Shown one piece after another: positions 29,568-37,876 of a stretch of 38,002 bases of DNA (the stretch's first letter is position 1; the number at the start of each line of letters is the position of its first letter). This stretch comes from an uncultured Prochlorococcus sp. (GTDB lineage Bacteria; Cyanobacteriota; Cyanobacteriia; PCC-6307; Cyanobiaceae): positions 1-38,002 of the forward strand of contig CACJPB010000010.1 of the NCBI GenBank assembly GCA_902595175.1, read 5' to 3'. Position numbers and translations under genes: made by a program. A model generated the notes under the pieces. It saw nothing but the letters and a program-made list of their open reading frames with translations. It had not been told where the DNA came from and searched no databases.

Positions 29568-30301
29568 AGGAAATAAGACGCCTATTAGTTTTGCAGCATT
29601 TAGAAATAGAGGGGCCAGGTCTTTTTGAACAATTTGCTAAAGAAAGAGATTTGAAAATCGAAATTTTTCGTTTAGATAATAAAAATATTCTGCCGCAAAC
29701 AAAAAAAGGTGACTTAATTTTAATTATGGGTGGACCAATGGGAGTTAAAGATATTGGAAGCGACAGATATCCATGGCTTAAGTTAGAAAGAGATTTTATA
29801 AAAAAAGAATTAGAAAATGAAAGACCTATAATCGGTGTTTGCTTAGGTGCTCAGTTGCTTGCGAGTGCGGCTGGAGGAGATGTAGAAATTCTTAAAAATG
29901 GATCACCTCCAAAAGCATTACCAGAAATTGGATGGTCTCAAATTTTTATTAATAAATCAAATAAAAACTTTAAAGCACTGTTTGAAGACCCTTTTCATGT
30001 ACTGCATTGGCATGGAGATAGGATTTTATTACCTAATAAAGCAGTACTCATTGCTAGTAGTGCGCGTTGTAAGGAGCAGTTTTTTAGGATTGGTAAATTT
30101 GCTTACGGACTGCAATTCCATATAGAGACAACGGAAAGAATGATAAATAAGTGGATTAAAGAAGATAAAGAATTTGTCTATAAAGGATTGGGCTCAAATG
30201 GTCAGGAAATTTTAAAACAAGAGAATAAAAAATATATTGATAAAACTTTTTTTAAAAGAAAGCTTCTAATAAGTAAATTATTTGAATTATTAGATAATTA
30301 A
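29564..30301 (+). CDS. Class I glutamine amidotransferase (GuaA-N-like)
   Basis: A 245-aa protein with catalytic Cys93 in IIGVCLGAQLLA and His186/Glu188 in GLQFHIETT, oxyanion-region IMGGPMGV. The family includes stand-alone GMP-synthase-like amidotransferases and gamma-glutamyl hydrolases acting on glutamine or gamma-glutamyl amides. No synthase domain is attached, so the substrate is open. Translationally coupled to the secreted protein before it. Confidence 0.88.
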   Translation: MKEIRRLLVLQHLEIEGPGLFEQFAKERDLKIEIFRLDNKNILPQTKKGDLILIMGGPMGVKDIGSDRYPWLKLERDFIKKELENERPIIGVCLGAQLLASAAGGDVEILKNGSPPKALPEIGWSQIFINKSNKNFKALFEDPFHVLHWHGDRILLPNKAVLIASSARCKEQFFRIGKFAYGLQFHIETTERMINKWIKEDKEFVYKGLGSNGQEILKQENKKYIDKTFFKRKLLISKLFELLDN

Positions 30302-30327
30302 AAAGGGAATAATAATCCAATAAAAAA

Positions 30328-30343
30328 GGGCTTGATAAAGCCC
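30328..30343 (-). terminator. Terminator shared by convergent genes
   Basis: GGGCTT-GATA-AAGCCC; on the minus strand it is followed by CCCTTTTTTA, so it mainly ends the hli gene at 30369. On plus it is less T-rich. Confidence 0.7.
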
Positions 30344-30368
30344 TGAAAAAATTTGAAAAGGATTTTTA

Positions 30369-30497
30369 CTAGAAAATACCTGGAAGAATTTGACCAGTAA
30401 AATAATAAGCCCCTACAAGAGCAAACATTCCAAGCATTGCGGCTTTACCATTAAGCTTTTCAGCTTTTTCGGTCATGATTTTTTTTGCGAATTCCAT
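30369..30497 (-). CDS. hli: High-light-inducible protein with NGK variant
   Basis: A 42-aa Hli: MEFAKKIMTEKAEKLNGKAA then MLGMFALVGAYYFTGQILPG. The one-helix motif is intact except that the conserved Arg of NGR is Lys (NGKAAML). GQILPGIF at the end equals the Hli proteins at 36939 and 37145 (GQIIPG). Too short for many gene finders. Thylakoid membrane, stress protection (family knowledge). Confidence 0.88.
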   Translation of the reverse strand: MEFAKKIMTEKAEKLNGKAAMLGMFALVGAYYFTGQILPGIF

Positions 30498-30630
30498 AAT
30501 TATTCGAAATAGATTTATATCCTTAAATTAATTATTCCCAAAAGTTAATTGATGTAGTATTTCATACCTAAATCACTTTTTTCTTAGAATTTAATTTTTA
30601 ATTTATTTTTTATTTAATAGTACTAGAAGT

Positions 30631-31932
30631 TTAAGAACCTAAAAGAGCTTTGCACTCCAGCATTTCTTTAGCAGCAGCTGATTTATTTGATCTCAATGAA
30701 ATTATATCCGCTAAAAAGTTTGCATCATCTTTTACTCCACAAAAACGTCCTGAGCCCCATGTATAAAGCCAAGGCAAACCAATAAAATACAACCCAGGAG
30801 ATTGTGTCACACCTCTTTCATGAACGGGGATACCAGTTCCGTCAAAAACTGAAATATCTACCCAACTAAAATCACTTTTATAACCTGTACACCAAATCAC
30901 TACTGCTAAGTTTTTGCACTCAAGTTGAGTGCCTTTGACATCTTCAGTTGGTTCCCAACATGGAGTATATATTTCATCTTTAGGAGCTTCTATATTATTT
31001 TTTGAAATCCACTCATCAATACTATTCCTTATTCTACAGTAAACAGAATCTGCTCCATCAAGATTTTTAGAAAGATCATTTGAAAATTGAATATTATCAA
31101 TTGTTATCTCTTTAAGTCGCCCATGGAGATTCATACCTTCTTTGGCTCTCTTTCTAAGATCTATTTCTCTTCCATTATCTCTTCCAGTTAGGTAATGATT
31201 AGTTTTATTCCTTACACTTTTAGGATCATCGTGCTCACCAATAGGCATTGAATAATAACCCATTCTGTCAAGCCAATCTACAACATCTCTTCCTCTATAA
31301 ATTCTGGGAGATCTTGGAGCACTCCCAACACTTAGATGAACTTTTCTTTTTTCAAAAAATAGATCTTCAGCTATTTGACAACCTGATTGACCACTGCCAA
31401 CAACTAGGGCAGGTCCATCTGGTAATGAATTTGAATTTTTATATTCTCTCGCATCAATTTGCAGGATATTAGTTGGTAATCTCTCAGAAAGAGGATGTCG
31501 GTTCGGAACATGATAAGCTCCAGTTGCTATAACAACTTGATCTGCTTCAAAATTTCCACGGTTAGTTGAAATAAAATATTTTTCATTTTTTTTAACTAAA
31601 TGTTTTACTTCAATCCCTTCAAGAATATCAGCCTTTACAAATTCAGAATATTTCTTTAAATACTTAACTATATTTTCTTTATCCATAAAACCGTTAGGAT
31701 CTTTGCCAGAATATTGATAATCAGGAAGTGTGCATTGCCAATTTGGAGTCACAAGGCAGAAAGAATCCCAACGTTGTTCTTTCCAAGAAAACCCTACATA
31801 ATTTTTTTCTAAGATAAGAGGTTTTATCCCTTTTTTTTGTAGTGAATGAGCAATAGACAACCCTGCTTGTCCGGCACCAATAATAATGACAGAACATTTA
31901 GCAGAAATTTGACTTAAAAATTTTTCAGCCAT
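30631..31932 (-). CDS. Nit1C flavin-dependent oxidoreductase (MSMEG_0569 family)
   Basis: A 433-aa protein. FAD site GAGQAG (19-24) after a beta strand, ATG motif VIATGAY (135-140) and NAD(P)H site VVGSGQSG (178-184). The rest matches the flavin monooxygenase-like proteins that belong to the Nit1C cluster. It is divergent from the sll0783-like gene and probably shares its control. Its reaction is not known; Nit1C clusters were linked to cyanide use as nitrogen source and to nitrogen starvation. Confidence 0.88.
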   Translation of the reverse strand: MAEKFLSQISAKCSVIIIGAGQAGLSIAHSLQKKGIKPLILEKNYVGFSWKEQRWDSFCLVTPNWQCTLPDYQYSGKDPNGFMDKENIVKYLKKYSEFVKADILEGIEVKHLVKKNEKYFISTNRGNFEADQVVIATGAYHVPNRHPLSERLPTNILQIDAREYKNSNSLPDGPALVVGSGQSGCQIAEDLFFEKRKVHLSVGSAPRSPRIYRGRDVVDWLDRMGYYSMPIGEHDDPKSVRNKTNHYLTGRDNGREIDLRKRAKEGMNLHGRLKEITIDNIQFSNDLSKNLDGADSVYCRIRNSIDEWISKNNIEAPKDEIYTPCWEPTEDVKGTQLECKNLAVVIWCTGYKSDFSWVDISVFDGTGIPVHERGVTQSPGLYFIGLPWLYTWGSGRFCGVKDDANFLADIISLRSNKSAAAKEMLECKALLGS

Positions 31933-32034
31933 CTTTTTCGTTATTATGTGAATTCTGTCATATTTATGAGATTCAATTTGTTATCAAACTCACTAAAAAA
32001 TTTTTTGATCTGAAATCTTAAGTTAACAAATTTG

Positions 32035-32048
32035 GTGATATCGGTTAC
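32035..32048. promoter_or_regulatory. NtcA-like binding site in the divergent Nit1C promoter
   Basis: GTGATATCGGTTAC fits GTG-N8-TAC, one base from the NtcA consensus GTA-N8-TAC. It lies 53 bp before the start of the sll0783-like gene and 103 bp from the oxidoreductase start. NtcA activates nitrogen-starvation genes with 2-oxoglutarate. The -10 box is not clear. Confidence 0.5.
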
Positions 32049-32100
32049 ATTCTTTTTGAAAATCAAGTCAGAAAATAATTTAAGTTTTTTATAAATTTTC

Positions 32101-32583
32101 ATGCCATCCGTAACTCGTCCCGCGAATCAGCCTGGAGAATTCTTAGTTGATTATGAAGAAAAAGTATTCCCAGATGTCAAAGCCGAACCAGGTGAGAAAG
32201 CCTTACTAACTTTTCATACTGTCGCTTTTGAGGGATCTATTGGTCTTGTTAATCTTTTGCAAGCTAGTCGTCTTATAAACAAGGGTTTTGAAACTTCAAT
32301 ATTGCTATATGGTCCTGGAGTGACATTAGGACTACAAAGAGGCTTTCCAAAGCTTGGAGATGCAGCATTTGATGGTCATTTAAATTTTAATGCTCGCTTA
32401 GAAAAATTTATGAGTCAAGGCGGAAAAGTTTATGCCTGTCGATTTGCATTACAAGCTTTGTACGGACATGGAGAAGGAGCTCTTACTCCGGGGATAAAAC
32501 CAATAAGTCCTTTAGATGTTCTAGATATCGTTTTAATGCATCGCAAAGAGGGGGCATTTATTTTAGATACTTGGACTTTGTAA
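32101..32583 (+). CDS. Nitrogen starvation response protein, MSMEG_0572/Sll0783 family
   Basis: A 160-aa protein starting [20 protein letters not shown], with [20 protein letters not shown] and [20 protein letters not shown]. This is the first gene of the Nit1C operon. In Synechocystis the homologue Sll0783 is induced by nitrogen starvation and needed for polyhydroxybutyrate accumulation. The fold is DsrE-like (sulfur relay superfamily) by its VYACRFAL region (inference). The next gene follows after 18 bp. Confidence 0.9.
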   Translation: MPSVTRPANQPGEFLVDYEEKVFPDVKAEPGEKALLTFHTVAFEGSIGLVNLLQASRLINKGFETSILLYGPGVTLGLQRGFPKLGDAAFDGHLNFNARLEKFMSQGGKVYACRFALQALYGHGEGALTPGIKPISPLDVLDIVLMHRKEGAFILDTWTL

Positions 32584-32601
32584 GACATAAGATCCAAGAA
32601 A

Positions 32602-33594
32602 ATGACGAAAACATTTAAAGTAGCTGCTGCTCAAGTTAGACCTGTACTTTTTGACTTAAATGGTTCATTGAATAAAGTTCTTTTAAAGATCCAAGAGGCA
32701 GCTACAAAAGATGTAAAGTTGATAGTCTTTCCAGAAACTTTTCTTCCTTACTACCCATATTTTTCATTTGTAGAGCCGCCAGTTCTTATGGGTAAATCTC
32801 ATATGAAGCTATATGAGCAAGCAGTAGAAATCCCGGGTTCAGTTACAGACATAGTTGGGAAATCAGCTAAAAAAAATAATATCCAAGTTCTTTTAGGGGT
32901 TAATGAACTTGATGGTGGAAGTTTGTACAACACTCAAATTCTTTTCAACGAAGTAGGTGAAATTATTCTAAAAAGAAGAAAAATAACTCCTACGTTTCAC
33001 GAAAGAATGATTTGGGGTCAAGGCGATGGTTCTGGCCTAGAAGTTGTAGATACTCAACTTGGCAAGATAGGATCTTTGGCTTGTTGGGAACACTATAACC
33101 CTTTAGCTAGATTTGCTCTTATGGCTAAAGGGGAACAAATACATTGTGCACAATTTCCTGGTTCATTAGTTGGTCCAATATTTACCGAGCAAACTGCAGT
33201 CACAATGAGACATCACGCTTTAGAGGCTGGATGTTTTGTGATTTGCTCAACAGGATGGTTAGATCCAGAAGATTATGAAAAGATAACGTCCGAAACCAAC
33301 CTTCACAAAGCATTTCAGGGAGGATGTCACACAGCAATTATCAGTCCAGAAGGCAAATATTTAGCAGGACCACTTGATGAAGGAGAAGGATTAGCAATAG
33401 CAGAAATTAATTTATCACTGATTACTAAAAGGAAAAGAATGATGGATAGTGTTGGTCACTACAGTCGTCCAGATCTTCTTTCTCTAAAACTAGATACATC
33501 CCCTAACAAGGTATTTGAGATGACAAATAAGAAAAATTCCATCCCAAAAGATCTAAGTGCAAAAGACTATTTAGAGGAAATCAATCATGTCTGA
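32602..33594 (+). CDS. nit1: Nit1-type nitrilase (Nit6803 family)
   Basis: A 330-aa full-length carbon-nitrogen hydrolase. The catalytic triad is Glu45 in VFPETFLPYYPYF, Lys127 in KRRKITPTFHERM and Cys161 in LACWEHYNPL. The CWEHY block and the HERMIWGQGDG segment mark true nitrilases of the Nit6803/Nit1 group, which turn nitriles into acids and ammonia. It would be the nitrogen-releasing step of the cluster. The stop overlaps the next start by 8 bases. Confidence 0.94.
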   Translation: MTKTFKVAAAQVRPVLFDLNGSLNKVLLKIQEAATKDVKLIVFPETFLPYYPYFSFVEPPVLMGKSHMKLYEQAVEIPGSVTDIVGKSAKKNNIQVLLGVNELDGGSLYNTQILFNEVGEIILKRRKITPTFHERMIWGQGDGSGLEVVDTQLGKIGSLACWEHYNPLARFALMAKGEQIHCAQFPGSLVGPIFTEQTAVTMRHHALEAGCFVICSTGWLDPEDYEKITSETNLHKAFQGGCHTAIISPEGKYLAGPLDEGEGLAIAEINLSLITKRKRMMDSVGHYSRPDLLSLKLDTSPNKVFEMTNKKNSIPKDLSAKDYLEEINHV

Positions 33595-34675
33595 AATAGG
33601 TAAAATTATTACTGATTTGCAAGTTAATGGGATAAGTTCAACTCCCAAAAAGGGCAACAGAGGTAGGAAAGGAGGAGCTGGTCCATCGGATCATAGAGCT
33701 TTAACAATTGAAGGAAAGACTGTAATGGTACCCGTTTATAATCACGTATCTAAAAAGTCTAATTATCAACTTTCAGAGGAGTCTGACGGACAATTTATTC
33801 TCCAAAATAGCGAAGATTCAAACATCAAGGAATTATCTACAACAAAAGAACCAAATTTTTATTCTTTAAAAACAAAAGATGGTATACCTTATAAATCGAT
33901 TGCTCTTCTTCATAGCAAGGATGTATTAGCCACAACTATTCTCCAAAAATGTATTCGTTTCAGAAATAGAGAAGAATCTTGCCAGTTTTGCGCAATAGAA
34001 CAATCTTTGAAAAATGAACAAACCATCGTAAGAAAAACTCCAGATCAAATTGCTGAAGTTGCAGAAGCAGCTGTAAGACTTGATGGAATAAAGCAATTAG
34101 TAATGACAACAGGGACCCCCAACACTAGCGATAGGGGAGCAAGAATAATGTCAGAAGCCGCAAAGGCAGTTAGGGCTAAAGTTGATATTCCAATCCAAGG
34201 TCAATGCGAACCTCCTGATGATCCTATTTGGTTTCAAAAAATGAAAGACTCAGGCATAGATAGTTTAGGCATGCATTTAGAGGTTGTAGAGGAGGAGATA
34301 AGAAAAAAAATTCTTCCCGGCAAATCTGAAATTCCTCTTGAAAGATACTATAAATCCTTTGAAGAAAGTGTCGCAGTATTTGGAAGGGGAGAAGTTTCTA
34401 CATATTTATTAGCAGGATTAGGTGATAGCAAAGAATCTCTAATAAATTGCAGTAAAAAATTGATATCTATAGGAGTTTATCCTTTTATAGTTCCATTTGT
34501 GCCAATAGCAGGAACTCCTCTAGAACATCATCCCTCCCCAAGCACTGATTTCATGATTGATATTTATCAATCAGTCTCGCATTTACTAAATGAAGGCAAC
34601 ATAAAATCTGATGAAATGTCAGCTGGTTGTGCCAAGTGCGGTGCCTGCTCAGCTTTATCCCTATTTGAGAGTTAA
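33587..34675 (+). CDS. Nit1C radical SAM protein (MSMEG_0568 family)
   Basis: A 362-aa protein. The iron-sulfur motif is C122-x9-C132-x2-C135 (KCIRFRNREESCQFCAIEQ), not the usual CX3CX2C. The C-terminus has C348-x2-C351-x2-C354 (SAGCAKCGACSAL), which probably holds a second cluster. The rest has TIM-barrel-like segments (VMTTGTPNTSDRG, SLGMHLEVVEE). Substrate unknown. Lies in overlapping order with nitrilase. Confidence 0.9.
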   Translation: MSEIGKIITDLQVNGISSTPKKGNRGRKGGAGPSDHRALTIEGKTVMVPVYNHVSKKSNYQLSEESDGQFILQNSEDSNIKELSTTKEPNFYSLKTKDGIPYKSIALLHSKDVLATTILQKCIRFRNREESCQFCAIEQSLKNEQTIVRKTPDQIAEVAEAAVRLDGIKQLVMTTGTPNTSDRGARIMSEAAKAVRAKVDIPIQGQCEPPDDPIWFQKMKDSGIDSLGMHLEVVEEEIRKKILPGKSEIPLERYYKSFEESVAVFGRGEVSTYLLAGLGDSKESLINCSKKLISIGVYPFIVPFVPIAGTPLEHHPSPSTDFMIDIYQSVSHLLNEGNIKSDEMSAGCAKCGACSALSLFES

Positions 34676-34681
34676 AAAATT

Positions 34682-35335
34682 ATGTTTTTTATTGACCCCT
34701 CAAGTAAGGATATTGGCAGAAGCTTTAGCTCTGCGCCATACTATTTCACACCCTCTGTAAGATCAGGTATCGGGATTGAAGCAGAAGATTTCATGCTATC
34801 TCCAAATTCAAATTCAGAAAACTTTTCATTTCATTTGCTTGAAGAGAATTCTCCCCTTATCAAAGACTACTGGGGATTACGAAAAAAAATATTTTGCGAG
34901 GAACAAAATATTTTTACTGAATCAGATATTGATGAAATTGATCAAGTTGCGTACCCAATAGTTTCTTTGAATTATGGATATGGCGATAAAGAGAGAGTCG
35001 TTGGCGTCGTAAGAATTTATGAAACAGAAAAAAGAAAATGGTACGGTGGAAGACTAGGTGTTGATTCTAGTTTCCGTAAATTTAACCAAATAGGAAAAGG
35101 ATTGATCTGGAAAGCAGTCACTACAGCAAATGGATGGGGATGCGATCAATTTTTAGCCACCGTTCAGATACAAAATGTAAGTTTTTTTAGACGACTTAAA
35201 TGGAATTCAATTAAACAAATTGAAATCAAAGGAATTAAACATCACTTAATGGAGGCTGACTTAAATTATTACAAGCCTTCAAAATTAATCAGACTAGGCT
35301 CATATCTAGTGGGAAGTGACCACAAAAAATGTTAG
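34682..35335 (+). CDS. Nit1C GNAT acetyltransferase (MSMEG_0567/Sll0786 family)
   Basis: A 217-aa protein. GNAT fold with ERVVGVVRIYETE (beta 4), then GGRLGVDSSFRKFNQIGKGL (acetyl-CoA pyrophosphate loop, R/Q-x-x-G-x-G/A) and FLATVQIQNVSFFRRLKW (N and F typical of the C-terminal half). N-terminal extension of about 45 residues. Substrate unknown. Overlaps the next gene by 7 bases. Confidence 0.88.
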   Translation: MFFIDPSSKDIGRSFSSAPYYFTPSVRSGIGIEAEDFMLSPNSNSENFSFHLLEENSPLIKDYWGLRKKIFCEEQNIFTESDIDEIDQVAYPIVSLNYGYGDKERVVGVVRIYETEKRKWYGGRLGVDSSFRKFNQIGKGLIWKAVTTANGWGCDQFLATVQIQNVSFFRRLKWNSIKQIEIKGIKHHLMEADLNYYKPSKLIRLGSYLVGSDHKKC

Positions 35336-36309
35336 ATAAACTTATTAAAAAATTGCAAACTCATAGTGGTATTGAATCTAAAAAAGATATTCAAAGTGCG
35401 GCAAAAACTTTCTCACACAGCCCGTTCAGTGAACTTGGTAAATCTGCAATGCTTGGAGATGATGCTGCAGTAATCCCTAAACAATCAGGTTTGTTATTAA
35501 TGGCAAGTGAGGGAATCAGTCCAAGCTTAGTAGATAAAGAGCCTTGGTTCGCAGGCTGGAGCAGTGTATTGGTAAATATCAGTGACATCACTGCGATGGG
35601 CGGTAAACCTTTAGCTTTAGTTAACAGTATTTGGAGTGACAAAAATGATTTCGAAAAACATAATCAAATTCTTTCTGGTATGAATTTTGCCTGTGAAAAA
35701 TTCAATGTCCCAATGGTTGGAGGTCACTCAAATCAAAAAAGTCCTTATTCTGCTTTATCAGTATCAATTCTTGGACTGGTAGATGGTCCTATTCTTTCTT
35801 CAAGATTCGCAGAGTCTAAAGATCAATTATGGATAATAGCCAACAAAGATGGATGCTTTTTTAAAGATTATCCCTTTTGGGATGCGGCTACGAAGTCATC
35901 TGCAACTTTACTTAGAAAACATTTTTCATTGATTCCGTTTCTTGCTAAAAAAAATATTATTCATGCAGCCAAGGACATAAGCATGGGCGGCATAACAGGT
36001 ACTGCAGTTATGTTTGCTGAATCTGCTGGAAAAACAATTGTAATTGATCTTGAGAAAATTCAACGCCCTGAAGGAGTAACAGAATTCGACTGGCTTACTT
36101 GTTTCCCCAGCTATGGATTTCTTTGTGCTATCAAGCCATCTAAAGCTCCTTTTTTAAAGGAAGCTTTAGGAGCATATAAAGAACTAATTTGCTGTCATGT
36201 CGGCAACTTTAAAGATGGGAATAGCAGTGTTTATATCAAAAATTCAAATGGAGCGAAATTGCTTTGGGAAGAAGATACCCCTCTCACTGGATTTACTCAT
36301 GCAAGTTAA
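35329..36309 (+). CDS. AIR synthase-like ATP-binding protein (Sll0787 family)
   Basis: A 326-aa PurM/ThiL/SelD-fold protein. LGDDAAVIPKQSGLLLMASE, then AGWSSVLVNISDITAMGGKP match the N-terminal AIR-synthase domain with its Mg/ATP aspartates. VGGHSNQKSPYSALSVSI and DISMGGITGTAVMFAESAGK match the second half. It probably activates a substrate with ATP, as in PurM or ThiL, in the Nit1C pathway (inference). Confidence 0.88.
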   Translation: MLDKLIKKLQTHSGIESKKDIQSAAKTFSHSPFSELGKSAMLGDDAAVIPKQSGLLLMASEGISPSLVDKEPWFAGWSSVLVNISDITAMGGKPLALVNSIWSDKNDFEKHNQILSGMNFACEKFNVPMVGGHSNQKSPYSALSVSILGLVDGPILSSRFAESKDQLWIIANKDGCFFKDYPFWDAATKSSATLLRKHFSLIPFLAKKNIIHAAKDISMGGITGTAVMFAESAGKTIVIDLEKIQRPEGVTEFDWLTCFPSYGFLCAIKPSKAPFLKEALGAYKELICCHVGNFKDGNSSVYIKNSNGAKLLWEEDTPLTGFTHAS

Positions 36310-36369
36310 ATCAATAATGCACCAATCAATTAAAATTTTCATATAAAAATAAAGGATACTAATTTAAAA

Positions 36370-36645
36370 ATGCCTGAAATCAATTTTCAAATAAATTTAC
36401 CTGACGGTAAAAAAACATCTCTATATTCACCTTCTACAGTAATTTTAGAATATTTGAAACCTGGAGATTCTTTAAAAATTTCAGATTTCAAATCTCTTGC
36501 TATTCAAGCTTTGCATAAAGCTTCTGAAAAAGTGAGAGCAAAATATGGTTTTGCGTGTACAAGAACATTAGAAGAAGAAGAAAAAATACTAAGTTGGATT
36601 TCTAATTATGATCCTGACCAATTTATTTCAATATCAAAGGAATAA
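36370..36645 (+). CDS. Nitrogen starvation response protein, MSMEG_0570 family
   Basis: A 91-aa protein starting MPEINFQINLPDGKKTSLYS, with LEYLKPGDSLKISDF and VRAKYGFACTRTLEEEEKI. It is the last gene of the Nit1C cluster, 60 bp after the AIR-synthase-like gene. Small soluble protein of unknown role. Confidence 0.88.
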   Translation: MPEINFQINLPDGKKTSLYSPSTVILEYLKPGDSLKISDFKSLAIQALHKASEKVRAKYGFACTRTLEEEEKILSWISNYDPDQFISISKE

Positions 36646-36836
36646 GCTATTCAGAATTGACTCTACTCAAGAATATAGAAGTCCAAATCAAGCATTTCCT
36701 GCTTAGACCGATATTTAAAACTTTTAAAGAATTTTTTGTTATCACTTAAACAGAATACTTGCCCAGCTTAAGATGCCAAGGGAATAAAAAAGCAACCCCC
36801 AAAAACAACTAATTAATAGTTTTTGTTACGTTAATG

Positions 36837-36850
36837 CTACATTTGTGTAG
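36837..36850. promoter_or_regulatory. Palindrome upstream of the hli operon
   Basis: CTACATTTGTGTAG is a perfect inverted repeat (5-bp arms, 4-bp spacer), 89 bp before the hli ATG. A hairpin CAAAAAC/GTTTTTG lies just upstream (36800-36825). Could be a regulator site for light or nutrient stress (inference). Confidence 0.35.
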
Positions 36851-36938
36851 TATGTATCTTGAAAATAACTTAATATAAGCCTAATACTTTACATTTGTTA
36901 ATAGTAGTGTTACATTAATTAACAATTACATAACTTCA

Positions 36939-37145
36939 ATGGCTAATTCAAACGTTACTACTGAATCTGGTGGCAGACAGAATATGTTTCCTACTGAGAC
37001 ACGTCCTTACATAGATGAGTCTGTTTCTTACGACAGCTACCCACAAAATGCAGAAAAAGTTAACGGTCGTTGGGCAATGATTGGGCTTGTTGCGTTAGTA
37101 GGAGCTTACGTTTCTACCGGACAAATTATTCCTGGCATTTTTTAA
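36939..37145 (+). CDS. hli: High-light-inducible protein
   Basis: A 68-aa Hli: a polar N-terminus, then AEKVNGRWAMIGLVALVGAY and GQIIPGIF. Has the E..NGR chlorophyll-binding motif. First gene of a tight hli operon; its stop overlaps the next ATG (TAATG). Confidence 0.93.
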   Translation: MANSNVTTESGGRQNMFPTETRPYIDESVSYDSYPQNAEKVNGRWAMIGLVALVGAYVSTGQIIPGIF

Positions 37146-37405
37146 TGAGTCCTCTTTCGGGTTTCTTAGCCGTAATTGTATTCTTTACAGCCATCCTCGT
37201 TGCTTATTTAACCAAGCAATTTCAAAGCGAAAATTTAAACTATTCATCTTCTAATCAAATGAAAAACACAAACACAAAAGTCAAAACAATCGAAAAAGAA
37301 AAAGTTGTTGCTGAAACTCTTAACGGCAGATTCGCAATGCTTGGATTAATTGCTGCTGTTGGAGCATACCTAACAACAGGTCAAATAATTCCTGGTTTCG
37401 TTTAA
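37145..37405 (+). CDS. hli: High-light-inducible protein with extra N-terminal helix
   Basis: An 86-aa protein if started at ATG 37145, which overlaps the previous stop; a longer ORF start at 37070 lies inside the first hli gene and is unlikely. N-terminal hydrophobic helix (GFLAVIVFFTAILVAYL), a charged linker, then ETLNGRFAMLGLIAAVGAYL and GQIIPGFV. It thus has two membrane segments, one of Hli type. Confidence 0.9.
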   Translation: MSPLSGFLAVIVFFTAILVAYLTKQFQSENLNYSSSNQMKNTNTKVKTIEKEKVVAETLNGRFAMLGLIAAVGAYLTTGQIIPGFV

Positions 37406-37439
37406 AAACCTACTATTTAACATTTCTACAAATTATAAA

Positions 37440-37568
37440 ATGGAAAATTCAAAAACAACTTATTGGCAAAATGCCGAGAGAACTAATGGCAGAATGGCAA
37501 TGATGGGCTTATTTGCATTAGTTGTAAATTATGGCTTATTCGGATGGATAATTCCAGGAATTTTTTAA
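37440..37568 (+). CDS. hli: High-light-inducible protein, 42 aa
   Basis: Starts MENSKTTYWQNAERTNGRMA, then MMGLFALVVNYGLFGWIIPG. E..NGR motif intact. Third hli of the operon; the next small gene begins 1 bp after its stop. Confidence 0.92.
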   Translation: MENSKTTYWQNAERTNGRMAMMGLFALVVNYGLFGWIIPGIF

Positions 37569-37569
37569 A

Positions 37570-37749
37570 ATGAATTTAGGCTTACTTTTTCTTAAAGTAA
37601 ATACTTTGGGAGTTATAACTCTTTCTGAGCTTGATTGGATAACTAACCATCAATCTGAATTTTCAAGGTTAGATATGGCTTTAGTTATTAAAATCGGCCG
37701 TCTTATGGATTCTGGAATAGTGGAAATTGATAATAGATTGCCTGTTTAA
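37570..37749 (+). CDS. Small hypothetical protein at the end of the hli operon, 59 aa
   Basis: Starts MNLGLLFLKVNTLGVITLSE, then LDWITNHQSEFSRLDMALVI and KIGRLMDSGIVEIDNRLPV. Soluble, probably a winged-helix-like or beta-rich mini-domain. It follows hli genes as in other Prochlorococcus hli clusters. Function unknown. Confidence 0.75.
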   Translation: MNLGLLFLKVNTLGVITLSELDWITNHQSEFSRLDMALVIKIGRLMDSGIVEIDNRLPV

Positions 37750-37770
37750 TTTTTAAAAATGATCGTCATG

Positions 37771-37807
37771 AGTGTTTGTCAATAGGGATACTGACAAACA
37801 CTTTTTT
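37771..37807 (+). terminator. Strong terminator of the hli operon
   Basis: AGTGTTTGTC pairs perfectly with GACAAACACT across a 12-base loop, followed by TTTTT. Confidence 0.9.
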
Positions 37808-37876
37808 ATCAGAAAAAATATTTGAAAAAAAAGAGATTGTTTCTTAGCTAAAAACGATCTCTCAATTACCTAATTC

